DNA of 64,000 nt from Cephalotus follicularis. Its lineage: Eukaryota; Streptophyta; Magnoliopsida; Oxalidales; Cephalotaceae. How positions within the stretch are numbered: the first letter of the stretch is position 1; each line of letters begins with the position of its first letter. Shown one piece after another: positions 59,957-64,000 of this stretch. The stretch lies in contig BDDD01002123.1 in the NCBI GenBank assembly GCA_001972305.1, forward strand, positions 90,503 to 154,502. The letters run 5' to 3'. The notes under the pieces were generated by a model. It worked only from the letters and a program-made list of their open reading frames with translations, made no database searches and had not been told where the DNA came from. The translations under genes were made by a program, and so were the position numbers.

Positions 59957-60838
59957 GTGGAGAAGGGGGAATTAATAACATTCCTCCAAAATAACAGAGA
60001 TGTAGTTTCCTGGTCGGCAGAGGAGGTCCCTCGGATCAGCCCAAATGTAATGGTTCATAAGCTAAGTGTGGACCCAATGAGGCCTCCGACCAGGCAAAAG
60101 AAGAGGAACTTCGCTCCTGAGAGGCAGCAGGCGATAGCCGAGGAGGTGAGCAAGCTATTGCAAGCGAAGTTCATTAGGGAGGTGCATTACTCAGACTGGC
60201 TGGCGAATCCAGTCCTGGTCAAAAATGCAAATGGCAAGTGGAGGATGTGCATTGACTTCACAAACCTCAACAAAGCTTGTCCCAAGGATCACTTCCCTCT
60301 CCCCAAAATCGATCAATTGGTGGATGCAACCTCAGGGTACAGAATGTTAAGCTTCTTGGACGTATACTCAAGGTACAATCAAATTCCCATGTATGGGCCC
60401 GACGAGAGCAAGACAACTTTCATCTTAGACTGGGGGATGTATTGCTACAAGGTCATGCCCTTTGGGTTGAAGAATGCAAGAGAAACCTACCAACGATTGG
60501 TCAACAAGATCTTTGAGCCTCAGATCGGGAGAAACATGGAGGTTTACATCGACAACATACTTGTCAAAACGCCATCCAGGAGCCCCCATATTAAAGACTT
60601 GGAAGAAACATTTGAGGTACTGAGAAAATATAAAATGAAACTCAATCCTTCTAAGTGTACTTTCGGGGTCACCTCTGGTAAGTTCCTTGAATTAATGGTC
60701 TCAAGCAGAGGAATAGAGTCCAACCCGGAGAAGATATCAGCATTTCAGAGTATGAGGCCTCCCCAGACCATCAGGGACGTTCAAAAACTGAACGGAAAGA
60801 TAGCAGCCCTGAGCAGGTTTGTTTCAAAATCAGCATAG
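59957..60838 (+). pseudogene. reverse transcriptase of the second Tat-like element, broken
   Basis: A long frame shows FAPERQQAIAEEVSKLLQAK, NGKWRMCIDFTNLNKACPKD, FPLPKIDQLVDATSGYRMLS and VMPFGLKNARETYQRLVNKI. Further on come the catalytic-motif region after 60540, then KYKMKLNPSKCTFGVTSGKF. This is a standard gypsy reverse transcriptase. Confidence 0.9.
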
Positions 60839-60919
60839 AAGTGCCTCCCATTCTTCAAAGTGCTCAAGGATCCCAAGGGATTTTCCTGGTCCGAAGAATG
60901 TTAAGCAGCCTTCGATAAC

Positions 60920-61800
60920 TTGAAGGAACACCTGGCTTCCCCTCCTCTGATCTCAAAACCCAAGGATGGGGAAGACTTGTATTTATACCTTGTGGCCACC
61001 TCGGGGGCAGTGAGTGCAGTGCTAGTCAGGGAGGAGGAGAAAGTACAAAGGCCGGTGTACTACGTAAGCAAGGCCTTAAATGATGCTGATGGGAGATACC
61101 CAAAGGTGGAGAAGTTCGCCTATGCTCTGATCATAGCGACCAGGAAATTAATGCCATATTTTCAAGCCCACACAATCAAGGTTCTGACTGACAAACCACT
61201 CAAACAAGTTCTAGCTAAGGCTGACACCTCAGGAAGATTAATCAAGTGGTCAGTCGAACTAGGCGAGTATGATGTAAAGTCCGATGCTAGGCCAACAATC
61301 AAATCAGAGGTCCTGGCCGACTTTGTTGGAGATAATACACCCACAGAGTGTATGGAGGAGGACCCCTATGAAAGTGAGAGGGGGTTATGGAAGCTATCCA
61401 TGGATGGCTCTTTCTGCATCAATGGCAGTGGAGCAGGGCTGGTAATAACGAGTCCAGATGGTTGGGCTTTGGAGTATGCTCTGAGGTTTGGTTTTAAAGC
61501 TACAAACAACGAAGCTGAGTGAGAAGCTCTGATAGCCAGGCTGACAATTGCAAAGCACTTGGAGGTGCAAAAGATAGAAGCCTCCAGTGATTCTCAGCTA
61601 GTGGTTGGCTTGGCAAGTGGAGAGTACGAAGCCCGAGAAGACTCAATGGCCAAGTACTTATCACACTTCCAGAGTTTGAAGTCAGCCTTTGAAGTTCTAA
61701 GAGTTGTGAAAGTTCCTAGAGCAGAAAACGCTTGAGCAGACCAGTTATCAAAACTAGCCACGACGGAGGAGCTGGAAAAAAATCAAACCGTGCTAGTAGA
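60920..61800 (+). pseudogene. RNase H plus additional archaeal-type RNase H, broken
   Basis: The first RNase H shows LYLYLVATSGAVSAVLVREE, then RKLMPYFQAHTIKVLTDKPL and a WSVELGEYDV-type end. A second domain begins near 61385 with LWKLSMDGSFCINGSGAGLV and ALRFGFKATNNEAE, and continues with SSDSQLVVGLASGEY near 61585-61625. The second domain's DGS..G..GAG layout is that of the extra RNase H captured by Tat elements. Confidence 0.85.
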
Positions 61801-61812
61801 CTACCTGGACAG

Positions 61813-62112
61813 TGATGGAAACGGATAAACCGAATCCGGATCCAAAGATGGACTAAGGCATATGGGGTGTAGAACAAAACAAAACATACAAACATGGCAG
61901 CGGAAGAACACCCAATTAAAATAAAAAACAGTCCACAAGGCATGTCCACAGACCACATGGATCACCACATCATCAACAGAATTGAATTGGTGTCACCATA
62001 GCAAACAATGGTGACACACAAGCATGGCAAGAAGAGAAGGACCAAGAGATATACCAGCGGGTGAAGGCTCCTTCTTTCTTTGCCGCTACACGCTTGAGTA
62101 GATTCCCTCTTT
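61813..62112 (-). repeat. terminal 300 bp of a copia LTR, minus orientation
   Basis: The sequence begins TGATGGAAACGG and is the normal reverse complement of the last part of the LTR at 22520-24183 (up to about 23883). It interrupts the second Tat-like element. Confidence 0.9.
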
Positions 62113-64000
62113 TACCGAACTCCCAGTTCACCCTCTAACAATCTATATCACTGGGCTGTTCGGTAACCTACCTGACAGTAAAATATAGACAAGAACATAC
62201 TTTGTTAGAATAAGGAATATATATACTACGCACGATTTAAACAATACCGATATAGTGAACATAAAATAGTGTATTAACTTCATCAAATAATTAATGGATG
62301 AATATGAACACTACGGGACTGTATTCCAACCTACGGACCGTACCTCCGACACTCTGACCAATGGAATAAGGAATACAGTTTAATCAAGGTTCAGTATCCA
62401 AGTGAAACACCCGTAATCACTTGGCCTATCTGAACGCGCATACAACGGACGAGTACCTTAACCTCCTACCTAAGAGAGTGATGGTAGACACAACCTGTGA
62501 TCCCGTTTATGCCCCACGCGCGACCCTCGCACATGTGACTTGTCCTGGGCGCATCCTCTGTGATAAACCTATCAGCGATAAGAGCACAGTCATCACTGAG
62601 GATGAACAACGCCAACACATATTCACTAGTAGTGAATCGCTCAAGAGTTTGAGCAGACTAGGAATCTGGACTCGCTGATGAGATATAACATACCTCTGCC
62701 AATACGAAACTAGAGGTGGAATGGGTCAGGAATGCGTCCCGACCGTTAGCCCACCAGAAACCCATACTAGCTTAGATATGCTTATATTCACTCACGCGTT
62801 ATACCCTAACAGTGTGGACTCGCTTCCACTAGCCGGGATAATACCAGACTAATATGAAACCTGAATACTTTAGGAACCGGTTCCAACTCCATCTGACCTT
62901 TAATCTAAAGGCCTCTCAAATGGTTTCCAGGATCATTACTAGTCTATAAAATCGGTAACTCCATGATAGATCCCAACTGTGTATAGGAATGGGATCTGGA
63001 GTTAGCCCCGGTTCGTACTGTTCCCTAATATCACGTGCACTTGGCTGCTGAATCTTTTAGACCCCAAATACTCCACACCCTTTTAATTAATCTAATTAAA
63101 AAGGTAGACCTATTATAAACCTATAATAAGGTTATCGTAAATTTAACCAGTTCCTGGTAAATCTTACCGATTTGGCCTGGGTTCCCCATAAAGCCATTAA
63201 ATACTTGTGGAGAACAAAATTGGTTCTAAAATTTCCCAGGGACGGAATATTACTAATCTAGAAATTATACAACCTGTATAATTCAGAACCACAGTTTATA
63301 GCCAATACACCTAAAACGTAAAACACCTTTGTGTATACAAACTAGAATGAATTGGTTATAAGCTTCCCATGTACTCTAGTGATTTTCTCAATCTGAGAAT
63401 TACGAAGTGACCGGTCTGTTTCGCAGCTGCAGAAAATCTTTCTGCAGCTACGAATTGCAAAAATTTCTGCAGCTACAGAAAATCTTTCGCAGCTACAAAA
63501 ATCACGGTGTAACGTACCCGCAGCTACAGGAAACCTTCCGCAGCTGCAGAAACTCGTCTTGCACGTTGGACACGTGCTCGAGTGAAGCACCCGTGTAAAA
63601 GAGAGAGTAGAGGTCGTAGGTAGAGGGTAAGAACGTACAATACCCTTGCACCCCTAGTACCGGTGTCTGAGGGATCCTCACTCCTGGTACTAGGATTCAC
63701 TTACCCTCTCACCCTCTCTCTTTCTCCTCCGATCATTATTCGTAAAAGACGTCTTTTACTTACCCCCTCTTCAAACCAAAAACGATCCGTTCACTGAAGC
63801 TAAAAGAGAGACGTCTCACACAAGGAAAGTAGACACTATGTGGTTCGTTCTCGAATAGATCCCACCTAACTAATAACTGAAGTAACCAGTTATAGTTAAA
63901 TGGAAAAGATTCGAATCACTCTCTCTCTCTCTCAAGTATGTGAAACAAGAACCAATAACGACCAACCTAACGAACAACAAGGTCTCTGAACCTCTTCTAA
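62113..64000. other. text written backwards: rest of the copia LTR in 3'->5' order
   Basis: The plain complement (not reverse complement) of this stretch reads as the polypurine tract and forward copia LTR. Complementing 62138-62157 gives tgttagatatagtgacccga, identical to 22520-22539. Complementing 63936-63955 gives ttcatacactttgttcttgg, against ttcatacactttgtttttgg near 23818. The far end (64000 read backwards) continues exactly where 62112 stops. The stretch is string-reversed, so no reading frame or motif in it is biologically meaningful as printed. Confidence 0.9.

Larger units (their letters stand above)
56927..61812 (+). mobile_element. second Tat-like Ty3/gypsy element with two RNase H domains, cut by a copia LTR
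   Basis: The 5' LTR (56927-57421) is followed by a primer tract like that at 1400, then gag, protease, reverse transcriptase, RNase H and an extra RNase H. The element runs up to a copia LTR at 61813, so its integrase and 3' LTR are not seen. An additional, archaeal-type RNase H is a known hallmark of the Tat lineage. Gag is clearly related to the element at 929-19102. Several breaks are present. Confidence 0.85.

Noticed and set aside
62421-63598. Small open reading frames near the window end
   Set aside because: They lie in reversed text, so they are not real reading frames.
62113-64000. A biological inversion or a new mobile system at the window end
   Set aside because: Inversions give reverse complements, and only the plain complement matches the LTR. 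The exact fit between 62112 and 64000 read backwards points to text handling.

Overview
The window reads as heterochromatic, repeat-filled nuclear DNA from a flowering plant. The evidence is stacked Ty1/copia and Ty3/gypsy LTR retrotransposons of plant lineages (a chromodomain gypsy element, Tat-like gypsy elements with an antisense gene or a second RNase H, copia elements with 1.7-2.8 kb LTRs), tRNA-iMet primer sites, MITE-like elements and AT-rich spacers. I found no intact host gene, no rRNA or tRNA gene and no CRISPR array. The species cannot be named from the sequence.

Layout. 1-928: unassigned, LTR-like DNA with a GTCGAC-centred repeat cluster. 929-19102: a Tat-like Ty3/gypsy element (TSD ATATA) with gag, protease, a 77-bp tandem array and an antisense gene; a copia element with about 2.5-kb LTRs (6760-17099) sits inside the antisense gene. 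19009-19304: an exact 101-bp duplication of the LTR end around 94 bp of foreign, coding-like filler. 20570-45531: a minus-strand copia element (TSD CCAAG) holding two later insertions. One is a minus-strand chromodomain Ty3/gypsy element (21393-32663, TSD GATCA), which itself carries a solo copia LTR (22520-24183, TSD TTTAT). The other is a 2.7-kb solo gypsy-type LTR (36169-38913, TSD CCAAG). 45545-46916: two inverted-repeat elements. 47443-56321: an old gypsy-type LTR bounded by the 5-bp repeat GCTTT and split by a decayed minus-strand gypsy element. 56927-61812: a second Tat-like element with gag, protease, reverse transcriptase and two RNase H domains. From 61813 to the end: a copia LTR in minus orientation.

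The strongest anomaly is the last 1,888 bases (62113-64000). They match the forward strand of the copia LTR seen at 22520-24183 only when complemented base by base without reversal. The string is therefore written backwards, 3'->5'. No known DNA rearrangement does this, so it is best read as a data or processing artefact, and any gene call in that stretch is meaningless.

Nothing here works as a host pathway. The parts are gag/pol fossils and their LTRs. Nesting and LTR divergence give a relative order: the 47443-56321 complex looks oldest, then the two outer elements, then the chromodomain element and the plus-strand copia, then the solo copia LTR. All retroelements are treated as fossils and all look broken.
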